DNA of 64,000 nucleotides, taken from Paralichthys olivaceus. Taxonomy: Eukaryota > Chordata > Actinopteri > Pleuronectiformes > Paralichthyidae. The notes under the pieces are model-generated. The model saw only the letters and a program-made list of their open reading frames with translations, did no database searches and was not told the DNA's origin. Where the stretch lies: contig NC_091097.1 of assembly GCF_024713975.1 (NCBI RefSeq), positions 3,384,361 through 3,448,360 of the forward strand. The letters are read 5' to 3'. A program made the translations under genes and the position numbers. Positions 14,001-25,160 of this stretch are shown here, piece after piece; within the stretch, counting starts at the first letter, position 1, and every line of letters starts with the position of its first letter.

Positions 14001-17000
14001 TGTTGATCCTCTTCCCCTCCTCCTCTGCTCCCCCCAACAGAGAACACCATCAATGGGTCGTCACAGTCAACGTACGCCCTCAGTGGCTGATTCTATGGCA
14101 GAGTATTTTGACGCCAGCGAAGTGATCATGTGCGAGAGCTCATCAGAGGCTGAGGCTTCAGATGAGTCTGGCCTGAGTGACATCACCACCACCAGCAACT
14201 CTGAGCCAGAAGAGGGACATAGTGAGTGTTAAAGTGGAAATGAATCACTTACTGTATTCAGCATAAGTTAAAAGAGGGATTCCTGCTCTAAAAATCCTTA
14301 CAGGTTTGGAAAAAATCAGCAATCTAAAATCCCTATTTCATATATAGAATATTATAGATTATTCTGCTAGCACTGGATGTGATTTCGTGCTGCTGATTGG
14401 CGTTCAAGTCCTGCATAAACAAACTACTGATAGCACTAATAATCCCAGAATCATTAGAAAACATGGAGCTCCAAACTAAAATTCGATTCAAGATGGCTCT
14501 GATGCAGTCATGACTTTTACAGAGTTAAAAACCATGGGAAGATCGTCCACTGTCATGTTTACCACTAAAGTAGCCATTGGTTCTTCGTTGTTGGTTAGCG
14601 GCATTGAAATGGCAGAATCCTGTTTGAAGTGAGCACTTCATACAAGAACACTGTGGAGGAGAGTTTTGAGTCCGTTATATTGATGGTTTGGCAGATCAAC
14701 AAGCTGAAGTCTGAGGCAGCTCTCTGTTTGACTTTTCCTCTTATAAGGTCAGGTGTACAGACCATCCAACGCATTGTGCTAGCAAAGACGTAGCTGCATG
14801 CCTCGGTCTCGTCTTCTGTCATATTTTCTACTGATTACCGGTCGTAAATGACTCTCTCTTCTCCTTTTCCAGCCACTGCCACCCTCAACTACAGAGCCAG
14901 TCTGAACAACGCTCCTAACGAACCCAGCCCATCAGCCACCAATACTGGTAATTTTATATTACTTCCTTCATTTTCAAGCATAACTCACTTACTTTAACTG
15001 TGTTTATCTATTTGGACATATAGACTATTTAGTGTTTGGGTTAGTTTTTAGTTAGATGTAATTTGTGATGCCAAGATTCCATTTTTCTAGGTGGGGTCAT
15101 TTCACATCATGATATATATGAACTGCCCTCAGACATGCACTCAATTCTGGAAAATCTCTTGAACTCACGCAGAGGGGCATGTGTGTATGTGAAAATGCAA
15201 ATGTACAATGTAGTTTTTCTGAGTGAGAATTAAGCAGGAAAAAAAGAAACAAAGGCCCAATCCCATTTCACCCCTTCTCCCAACCCCTACCCCTTGTTTT
15301 CAAGGGTTATTTAAACTCTGTTTCAAGGGGCAGTGGTTGAAATCTTCCCCACTTCAACAAACCTATCATTATTCATCGCAAAAAAATTGACACATCATCA
15401 ATAGTCGAGTCAGAGAAATAGTCAAGTATTGGGACAGCCTTCCATTACAGGGGAACGCTCAAAACAGAGGGGAAGGGCTAAGGGCAAGGGAGAAGGGGAT
15501 TTGGCCAAAGAATACAAATATTTCAGGATGAAGAGGTGGCATACACATGAAGACAGAAATGAAGATGATGACTTGGAAACATTTGAGAGCTTTTTGTGAT
15601 AAGGGCAGATGGCAGTGTTGATTTGCTGTAAGCAAAAACACATGATATCCACAGTGGATTTTATACATGTTCAGCCTCCTGCCTGCTCCACCCAGACAAC
15701 ACTGCTCTCGACCATTTGAAATTGTATCCACATGTCTCCAGATGTTAAGTTGTCATAGCAGCTGTTGTTGCCCTCCATCATGATTCTTTGTTGTACTGCA
15801 GGCAAAAGCCTCCCACAGTGTGTAAGTCTTGGATTTGTTAACAGTTTTTTGTGGGTCTTCTCTGTAGACTCTCCGTAGAAGTTAGTGGTATTTTGAATCA
15901 GTTGTGAGAAGCGGTATGCGGCAGTTGCACAGCAGTCAGAGATGACGCCTCTTGAGTGCAAGCAATGGTAAATACTTGTTATTGTGAAGAGAGCTCTAAG
16001 AAATGCTAATTGCTGTTGGGCAAAAGTGCAAATTCTGGTTTCCATCAGGATAGTTATGTTTGATACCAATACTTTTGATTTAACTTTGCTTACAGTTTAT
16101 TAAAGAACAATTATAGCAAGGAACGTTTGCAACATTCCCGGTGTTCAGTTTTAAAATAAAGTTTCAAAAGAAAATATTTTATCTTTACTTGTTAAACTGA
16201 AGTACAATATGAACAATGGGGAACAGAAAATGGCTGTTGTTTTTGTGTTGCTTTATTAACTACACTGTGGCAGCCCATTCATCTTGCCATAGATTTAAAG
16301 AATTGTTGATCCTGTTGTCAAAAAAATCTTATTTAGACTGTTATTATTTGTATATGCTTACATCTATATATGTAAAGCCATGTTGCATTTGCATCTGTCA
16401 ATGTGTGTTTCATCCAGGTGCCAACTGGATGGGTTAAATGCGGAGAACAATTTCATGTATACATGTAAAAGTGTTAAACTTGACAATAAAAGTATATCTT
16501 CTTCTTCTTCTTATGTGATCCAGGTCGTCGCACCACCCTCCCTGCCCAAGGAACAGACAACAGCCACATTGGAATCATGACCATTCTGTACAACAACATC
16601 GGCAAGGACCTGTCCAGAGTCTCCATGCCGGTCGCTCTAAATGAGCCACTGTCTCTGCTGCAGAGAGTCAGTGAAGAGCTGGAGTACCCAGAGCTGCTAG
16701 AAATGGCCAACCACATTGACGATCCTTATGAGCGAATGGTGAGTTTGGTTTGCTGAGATCACTAATCAGCTGGATCCGTGAAGAATATGAGCTCATTAAA
16801 CTAACTTTGTTCATTTTCTTTTTTAAATGTGTATGTTACCAGGTTTATGTGGCAACATTCTCCATCTCTGGCTACGCCTGGGCGACATGGAGGAATCATT
16901 ACAAACCCTTCAATCCTGTTCTAGGAGAAACGTATGAGAGTCACAGAGAAGACAGAGGCTTCCATTACATCAGCGAGCAGGTAACCAGCAGGAAGGGAGG

Positions 17001-20000
17001 AACAAATATGTTGACAAAATCTCTACCATTTGGGTTTGGAACAAGATGGATGTATGTGTGTTGTTTACAGGTCTCCCATCACCCACCCATCTCTGCCTGC
17101 CACGCTGAGTCAGAAAACTTCACTTTCTGGCAAGGTAGGATCAGTGTGTGTGATAAGTGCTGGATCCACCGTATGGGCACCGTTAAACCTAACACTGTTA
17201 GTTTCTGTTGGTCTGTCTGCTCTCAGATCAGAGATGGAAGAACAAGTTTTGGGGGAAATCAATGGAGGTCATCTCTAGCGGACTGGTCAATGTTGCCCTG
17301 CCCAGGTGAGCCACTGCTTCCTTTAACAAAACCAGTCACACAATACAGTAGAGAAATTATTGATTCCTTAATGACCATGAAGAAGTCAAACATAATTGCA
17401 CTGTTTTGTGTGTGAAGGTATGGGGATCACTATGAATGGAACAAGGTCGTGACATGTATCCACAATGTGCTGAGTCAGCAGCGCTGGTTGGAACACTATG
17501 GTGAGGTGGTCATCAAAAACACAAAGAGTGACGTATGCACCTGCAAGATCACCTTCGTCAAGGTCAGGACACACGTTGTCTCGCTGCTTATTCGGTGAAA
17601 CGTCCAAATCCTGCACATGGACTCTTCCTCTGCTTCTGTTTAACCACTCTGACCCTTTCCTCTTTATATTCTAGTCTCGATACTGGACCTCAGATAACAG
17701 TAAGAACGAGGTGCAGGGTGTGGTTCTCGACCGGGCTGGAGAGGTGGTCCATCGCTTTGGAGGCCTCTGGCATGAAGGCATCTTCTGCGACACCCTTGCT
17801 ACTCCAAAGTGCATCTGGAAGCCCAGTGAGTAGAATCTCGTCCTGTTTGAACATTGTTAATGTCCTGACAAATCAGCTTTTGACTTCAAAATTCGCCCGC
17901 TGGCGCCACCATCTACTTCATTTTCTTTGTAGGTATCAAACCCATTGGATTTTCACGCGTCAGTGGTAACACCTACATTCATTAAAAAAATTACAACTTA
18001 CAAAAACCTAGTCATACGACGTGTCCGACCCAGGCAGCACCAGTCCCATCAGTGCAGTGGAGTCTAATCGCATGTTTAGAGGAAGGTTGACTGACAATGA
18101 GCAGGATTTAGTGTCAAATTAAAAACAAACTGGTATTAAAGGTCCAGTGTGTAAGATTTAGTTGGAACTATTGGCAGAAATTTAATATAGAATTTTCCTT
18201 GTGATGTTTTCACTTCTAGTTTTCTTTACCCCAGAAAAAAGCCCCTTGTTGTTTTTTTACATTACTCCAGACTGAACAAACTAAACACCTTTTGAGATTT
18301 TATGAGAACTGAAGCTACCACATGTTCTTTTTCATGTTGCGAGGTGAGGAGTGTTCAGCTGCAACATGCAATTCCAACATTAGATATCACAGAATTCTAC
18401 ACACTGAACCATTAAGCCTAGTTCTGCCTGCTTGAAAAATACTTTTAAAAGTGAATGGACTCCTTGGTTATGTTATGTCTATAGTGTAAAAAAAATTTCT
18501 TATGAAACGATAAATGAGACTATGGGTCCTATAGTCTACATAATTGAAAGAAACCTTCAAGTGCACAACAAGAATCAATCTAGCCAACTCTGCTAAAACC
18601 ATTCATTTTTAGAAAATATTATCTTACCACGTTACAGAAAGGACTTACTTTGTGCGTTTTTCTCCACATTGCGTTTGAGTTCTTGATATTTACAAAGTTC
18701 TTTCCTGTTTAGATGTGCAGCCTGATGATCACGCCCAGTTTTATGGCTTCTCACAATACGCCAGAGAGCTAAACGAACTGACACCTGACCTGAAGGCTGT
18801 TCTTCCAAAAACTGACACGCGCTTCAGACCAGACCAGAGGTACAATTTTTTTCTATTTAAAAAGAGAAATGTTTTGCTGTCCTGTCTCCCATGTTGCAGA
18901 GTTTAATTATGTGGAATCTTTTGCTCAGGAGGTAGAGCGGGTAGTACACTAAAGTGGAAGCTTCTACCGTCTGCATGTAGAAGTGTGCTTGGGCAGTACT
19001 GAACCACAAATTGCCCCAACACTGTACTATCTGTGTGCAGGTGTCAGTGAAGTGATGCATGAACATGTGTTTGACTGGATGTGTAACACTTGGAGTGAAT
19101 GCTAAGATGCAGTCAGTCCATTGAACTCTTCTCTTCTCTTCATCAAGGCTTCTGGAGAATGGGGAGGTGGCAGAGGCAGATAAAAAGAAAGATGAGGTGG
19201 AGGAGAAGCAGAGGGAGAGGAGGAAGGAAATGGCCAAGAGAGGGGAGGAGCACATTCCCAGGTTTTTCAGGTGAGCAGCTATGCTTTCGAACACTTTGGA
19301 TGGAAGATTTCAGTGAGATACGTATACATTAGAAACAACTAAAAGTTGTTTTCTCATCACACTAATGTTAAGTCCTTTATTAGAAGTACCTGATTCCTAC
19401 ATTATGTCTTCATCTTCAGGTTTAAGTGTGTTTGTGTTTTCAAACACTTCACTTGTGTCAGTTAGCCTGCTTATGAAAACTTTAAATTCTGCCCTGTGCA
19501 GCTTCTCTAGTCTCTGGCACTGGTTTAGCTGCCCAGGAAAGTCAGAGAGATGGCATGCGTTTTTAAATCGACTCATGTGATGCCGTTAATCAAATCTGTA
19601 AATTCCGATGAGCCCTCCAGCCAGATGTGGTGCGAGATGCACATTAGGAAGAAACGGGAGGAAGAATAGATGGTGAGAAACAGTCATTGAAATGTAAGAA
19701 AAGTGACTTCACACGAGCTGCTTTAAAAGAGAAAAATAGTCAGTGACAACTCAGATTTAAATGAAGACTGGACAGACTCTTCTATTCATTCTTCTGACAG
19801 GGAGTTCAAAACCAGTAAGTCTCATATGTTCAGAGACAACACTACACCATTCCAACTAAGATTTAAAATCCTGGACAAGAAAAGTGTGGGTTGGACATTA
19901 GAGAATAATAAGAAAAATGGTGTAAAGATTATTTGTTAAGATGGGTTGAAATTCTTAGAAAATTGGTTGAGAATTTTAATTGAAAATTAGTGAACATTAA

Positions 20001-20473
20001 TAAGAAAGGGGAAACTTAAATTACACCTTAACTTATTCATTTTATTTTTAACATGAGAAATATACTTATTTGTAAAGAAAATTGTCGATAAATAATATAA
20101 AAATATAATTTCATTATACATTCTAAGCTGTTGACGACACACATAAGTTGATACATCTAATATTTCAATATATATTGCACTGAATCATCGCGCCAGTTGG
20201 ACTTTATCATGTTCTGGACCTTGCTTCAGGCAAATGTCTCTATGTGGACCTCTCTAAATTTTTATTGAATACCCTTGCTGTACAAACTACTCCTTTTGAA
20301 AGGTTTACCATTTTGTTGCCAGCTGAGTGGCAAAAAGTAACAGTTTTCTTGTTTATGTTTTCAGGAAAACAGTTGATGAGGCCGGCAGAGAAGTGTGGGT
20401 GTACAACGATACATACTGGAAGCTCCGCAAAGACCCGGGTTTCTCCAACATTGAGGACCTGGACCTGTGGTAG
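8075..20473 (+). CDS. osbpl7: oxysterol-binding protein-related protein 7 (ORP7), complete
   Basis: Lipid-transfer protein of the ORP3/6/7 subfamily, expected to bridge ER and plasma membrane and move sterol/phosphoinositide. Coding exons: 8075-8239, 8840-8983, 9087-9140, 9289-9402, 10014-10181, 11245-11386, 11521-11639, 11861-11950, 12072-12228, 12527-12660, 13525-13617, 14041-14221, 14873-14947, 16524-16738, 16843-16980, 17071-17134, 17227-17305, 17418-17562, 17675-17825, 18713-18839, 19148-19270, 20365-20473. All are GT-AG and join to 928 codons without a break. PH domain is at about residues 89-185 ([19 protein letters not shown]); FFAT motif EYFDASE at 481-487 binds the ER protein VAP; ORD at about 555-880 has [12 protein letters not shown] and the fingerprint [10 protein letters not shown] at 662-671; then a charged helix, ending [13 protein letters not shown]. 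The family's more usual FFAT form is EFFDAQE. The convergent tbkbp1 neighbour favours osbpl7 over osbpl3/6. The N-terminal start is the least certain part. Confidence 0.88.
10601..10987. mobile_element. MITE with TTAA target duplication (osbpl7 intron 5)
   Basis: Ends are inverted: AGGTAGGGTTGTTGATC on the left and AAGGTAGAGTTGTTAAATT as reverse complement on the right, flanked by TTAA at 10,597-10,600 and 10,988-10,991. About 387 bp, no coding capacity. TTAA duplications are typical of piggyBac-like and Kolobok elements; the class here is inference. Confidence 0.6.
12240..12307 (+). repeat. 34-bp perfect tandem duplication
   Basis: Two identical 34-bp units (12,240-12,273 and 12,274-12,307) begin 11 bp inside the intron after the osbpl7 exon ending at 12,228. 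Zero divergence implies a recent slippage or duplication, or an assembly artefact. Confidence 0.9.
15252..15509. mobile_element. MITE with inverted ends in osbpl7 intron
   Basis: The left end AAAGGCCCAATCCCATTTCA and the reverse complement of the right end, CTTTGGCCAAATCCCCTTCT, form imperfect inverted termini around a C-rich left and G-rich right half. About 258 bp and non-coding. Target duplication is unclear. Confidence 0.5.
16421..16512 (+). mobile_element. L2-like LINE/SINE 3' tail
   Basis: GGATGGGTTAAATGCGGAG followed by an A/T-rich stretch, GACAATAAAAGTAT and a (CTT)n tail is the usual 3' end of fish L2-clade retroelements and SINEs sharing that tail. The truncated copy lies in the osbpl7 intron and stops 11 bp before the acceptor at 16,523/16,524. 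Confidence 0.6.
18140..18411. mobile_element. TTAA-flanked MITE, copy 1 (osbpl7 intron)
   Basis: Left end AGGTCCAGTGTGTAAGATTT and right-end reverse complement TGGTTCAGTGTGTAGAATTC are inverted repeats. TTAA lies on both sides (18,136-18,139 and 18,412-18,415). The interior is shared with the copy at 61,988-62,349, for example ACTGAACAAACTAAACACC. Non-autonomous, 272 bp. Confidence 0.7.
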
Positions 20474-21540
20474 GACACTGCACCTGGTTTAATGTGAGGC
20501 TCATCAAACCAGCCAGGCGCTAAAATGAGAAGATGAATTTGTGTGAGCCGCCCTCTATTGGGTAAAATGACTATTTGTATTCATGTTAGTCCAGTAATAA
20601 ATACCTGAATATACTGTAGTGAGGTGAACGGAGGAGAGGGATGTAAGAACACATACATCAACCTCTCATTGTGGTGATTTGCCGCAGTGGAACAAATGAA
20701 GACTGATTCAGATTTTGCCGGATGTCTTTGCAGCCTTTCGCCCAAACCTCTAATTGTAATAACAGAGCAACTATAATCGTTCACGATTCCAACGCAAATC
20801 TCAACTTGAAATCCACTTCAACAGTTCATCACTGCCCTCCAGAAAAATGTGGGTGAAAGTTGTTTCTCTGTCAGGACTGAGGCCTCATCATGTAAAGTTT
20901 TTGTATCATATTAGTGGGAAAAATGCTGTAGTTTTTGTTTATACCATTTTATTCATTTTAATGTTTCTATAAAAATAGTAGTCAGGCTCTTTTTTTTATG
21001 ACCGATGACGATGAGTTCGGAAACAAAAATTCAGATGCATATTTTCCTGCTCAGGACTCCAGAACACGGAGGACTGAGGGTGCTCGTGGTGTATGTTATA
21101 GGTGAACTGGTGCTGTCCTGCTTCTTTTCTCTGTGGGTCTTAATGTGTCAACTATTGTTGATTTCTAAAAACAGTGCGTATGTTATTCTCTGATGTTTAT
21201 TTGTGGCACATTGGTAACATATTAATTTCAAAATTTTGCTGAGAGCTGACTTTCCTCAGTTGATGCAATGAAATATTTTTTATTGATGTTTCAACAATGG
21301 ATTTTAATAAGGAAAAGAAACTACTGTTCAATCAAATTTTATTCTTAGGTTTTGTTTCAAATAAAAAATTCCTCAATCAGCACTGTTTCTTGTTCAACTA
21401 TTCTTCACCATCTGTAAATAATACGAAGTAGAATTTCTAATAAGCAATCCAAAACGGTTGGTCAGTTATCCTATAGTGTTAATGAATGTTCAATAAAAGT
21501 ATAACATGTGTGCCGTTGTAACTAAGTTTTCAATAAATGG
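20474..21540 (+). other. osbpl7 3' UTR with candidate poly(A) signals
   Basis: AATAAA occurs at 21,360-21,365, 21,492-21,497 and 21,532-21,537 on the sense strand, giving an estimated 3' UTR of about 0.9-1.1 kb. Which site is used cannot be seen from sequence. Confidence 0.45.
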
Positions 21541-24500
21541 ATTAACTTCCAGCTGCTTGAAGAAAGTTGTGCATGCAGAGTAGAGCAGTTTAAAGCTAAA
21601 GCTAAAAACAGCTTATGATGCATTCAAATGCTTTACTAATGTAAAAGTAGTAATACTGCCTCACCTCATTGATCTCGAGTTTGTTCACTTTCCAACAGTT
21701 GTATCTTTGAGTTGATGCTATGCTGCTTGACATTTGCTGCTGCTTCACAATTAAAGACTTCAACTGGCCGAGTACATACACATAGAACTTTTAAAATATT
21801 TATTTAGATTTTTTTATATTCAAGATTTGTGTCTTAGAAGGCTGTCATAGACTCAACGCACACTTTTGTTCCAACAAAATGCTAGTTTTAGAAATAAAGT
21901 GCACCCACAGACCTTGGTAGTCTTAACATTAAATGCGAGCAGTCAGACAATAAGAAAAGTTGAAAATGATCTGTAAACTTAAATGGTATTGAAAATGAAA
22001 TCAAATTTCTGCACAGTTTTATTTACGTTGTTCAGCCTTGCTACTGTCAGGCTGTAGGGATGGGGATGCAGGTCTGTTGGTAAGGATGCTACTATGTACA
22101 CCATTGCACCTGCAGTTAAAGTCAAATGTGCCAAGTCCATATTTTCAGAACATCTCGTACTTAATGAGTCGTTGCTCTTTAACTCCACTTATGATACAGA
22201 AAAGTCTTAATGCAAAGTTTTCAAGTATGTTTTCTCATTAATATTCTGAATGTAGTTTTGAGAAGAACTACAGATGTGCTTTGAGTGCAACACAGAAAAC
22301 CAGTGCTTCCTGGGCTGAGTTCTTGGCGGGCTGCATCCAGATGCTTGTAGATTTGCCCACTGGCAGCATTCAAACAAAGCAGAGAATCTGATTTAACACA
22401 TTCTGAGATCATGCAGATTCACACTGCTACATCTTTTACCAACCTCTAGTGGCATCTAGTCACATTTATAATGGAGCAGAGGAAACATGACAGGTCAACA
22501 CAAGTTAAACCAACATGAGAGTTTATTCTTGATCTTCATTGACATCCGACAAAAATTTCATCCTTGCCAAATTCAAACTACGAGTTTCCTGGAGCTTTCA
22601 GCTCTATCACATTGTTTTCGTCAGCGCAAATAGCCAGAATCAGCTAGAGCCATTGAATGAATGCCATGTGATGCAGTTCAAAGCTCAGGAACCAGCTGGA
22701 AGACAAACTTTCAAGTTGGAATGTTTTGTTATATAAACCAAAACTACTGTATCTTCATGGCTTTATACCACCGGGGGTTTGTTTATTCTTTGGGTGACCC
22801 CCCCCCCTGTCAGTTTCAGGTCGAGCATCTTGAAGGATTGATCCCTTGTTTGAGAATGTGAGAATGGCCGGCACTTTGACCTTTGCATGTGACGGTGTCG
22901 AATAACGTATATATCTGAGCCACACGGTTTGTGAAAGTGTATCACACGTACGCTAACAACACGACACACAGAGATCAGCATGGCAGCTCGACGAGGACTT
23001 GCCACACATTTTCGAGAGCTGGTTCAGATGAAATGAGAGGTTGTATTCCCTCAGAGGCTGATCTGGAGTCAGCTCTGTTCGCCTATAGCTCTCTGTCAGC
23101 TTTGAAAATCTCAGTGAGTGAGGGAGAACTCAGAATGCCTCCAGCTTGATTTCCCAGCAGCCAGTGTATGTCCATCCACAGACTAGAGCTCTGGTGAAGG
23201 GCCCTGAAGCAAGGCAGTGAACCCTTGCTTGATCACACTGTAAATCCACCAAGAGCCAGATGTAAAATCTCTGTCCCAGTTTTGACTCACTGTTATATCA
23301 CTGTTTTTTGTTTTTTTGTTTTCATTGTTTTCCTCCATTTAGATTTGATCTTTTATTTTCCTTGATAAGTTTGGCTTTGATCCTAAAATCACTAACATGT
23401 AAGAGTCAAAATATTTGTCATTTCAACGCAGCAGCCCACATGCTACAGACATGTGATGATTCATGATGACATGATCACTCACTGCCGGTGGCTCATCTTT
23501 ACTCTGTTCTGTAGTGTCAGTACATCAGGGACCCTGCAGGTAGAGTCACGTATGTGGAATATTTCTAGTGTAAAAATGTGATACAAAACAGAAAACCATG
23601 TTTGAAACCATTTTACTCCTTGTTTTTTTTTTCCCCCTTTGTCATTATAGAAATGTAAATAAGAATTATTCTTACTTGTAGTATATTATTAACAATATAA
23701 GAATCTGGACTGTGAATAATAATCATGACAAACTTTACAGGCGTTGCCTCATTGATAATCATTTGTCATTCAACACATAATTATGAGTAAGAATTTATCT
23801 ACAAACTCATTATTATGAATATTATAAAATATAATTTCATAATTTGATTAGATATGATTAATACAATAAGATCTCATAATTATGGCAAATTTTCCTATAA
23901 TTCCAGGATATGAAGTATTATGTAATAATGATTTATCAAGTCAGGTTGAGTGGAATTGGCCCCATTCCTCCTGAAGCCTTGAAAAGTTTAAGTGGTATAG
24001 ATGGATGGAAGTCTACTTATATGATATATAAATTTGTTATAACACACAGACATTACATAATTACAGATGCATATCCATATTAACCGGATACAAATAATTG
24101 TGAGATGCTATTTCATGATTATGAACTTTATGAAATGTTTTGATTTTTTTCAAGATATTTAGTCAAAATGATCCGATTAATGATAAATCTAGGTTCTTTA
24201 CATTTGCAAATAGAACTACGATGGGAATGTTTGTCATGATAATGAAATGTTAAGCTGTGAGAAAAACATTACAGCATTTTTTGAAAGCAGCAGTAATGTG
24301 CAAGTGTGCGCTACAATCTCTTAATTGCCTAGAAAAATGAACAGTTATGACATTTAATGAATGTCATAACGTTTGTCATGATATAAGTGCAGCAGTTTAT
24401 GAGGAGTCGATTGTTATGGAGATGCAGATATTTTCTTCCACAGTTTCCAGCCCTTTCAAAATAAATTTTGTGGTTTGAGCAATGCACTTTCATCAGCACG

Positions 24501-25160
24501 CCAGATGATGGCACTACATGATATATTTTTCTATGAATCACATTTTTACCTTTGGAGCATTTCACACAGTTGACTTTACATATACTTAGTTTTGGAAATT
24601 CACCAGCCAAAAACTCTTGACCTCACGAAATAGTTCAGAGTGAATCTTCATTTTAATCCTCCGAGACAACGTGAGAGGGGACGTCCAGATGCTCTGATGC
24701 ATTCTGGGACATGAAAGCAACAGGTGACATTACATGTGTCGGATGTTCTTCAGCACATCTCCTGTCTCCACAGCTGCTCTCAGATCACCATACAGTACAT
24801 GAGGTTACTTTCACACAGCAGCTTCTGTCTTCATCACTGAATCTGAGATATTAAGCACTGTCTTTTCTACATCTGCTCCTCAGCACTCAGATATGTACAA
24901 ATGCAGAGTTTGGTTATGAACGGAGAAAAAAAAAAAACACCATTTGATACAGAATTGTTGATATGGTGCCTTGTGAGAGATGATGGAATGTCAGGTGAAC
25001 AAAGATGAAGAGTCTGGAGTGTAGAAAACAGACTTTCCCTCTATGTGGAAGTTTTACTGGGAACCCTGAAAGAAGCATGCAGGATCACTAAATCTTTACC
25101 GTGTTTAAATCTGTCAAGATTGCCTCTGGGGGAAATTGGGTGTAAGCAACAAAACCCAAC
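21541..25160. other. intergenic DNA between convergent osbpl7 and tbkbp1
   Basis: No coding exon was found, and in particular no T-box domain, although TBX21 sits at this place in human. 23,650-24,200 is very AT-rich with repeated ATAATTATGA-like palindromes, probably an old MITE. The right end, about 24,640-25,160, probably includes the tbkbp1 3' UTR (minus strand). Confidence 0.5.

Noticed and set aside
15671-16069. 132-codon minus-strand frame inside an osbpl7 intron
   Set aside because: No domain or splice context. It lies between a MITE and an L2-like tail, so at most it is a decayed transposon relic that I could not identify.
16750-17415. 221-codon plus-strand frame
   Set aside because: It is read-through of osbpl7 exons 16,843-16,980 and 17,071-17,134 with their introns. 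The true coding parts are in the spliced gene.
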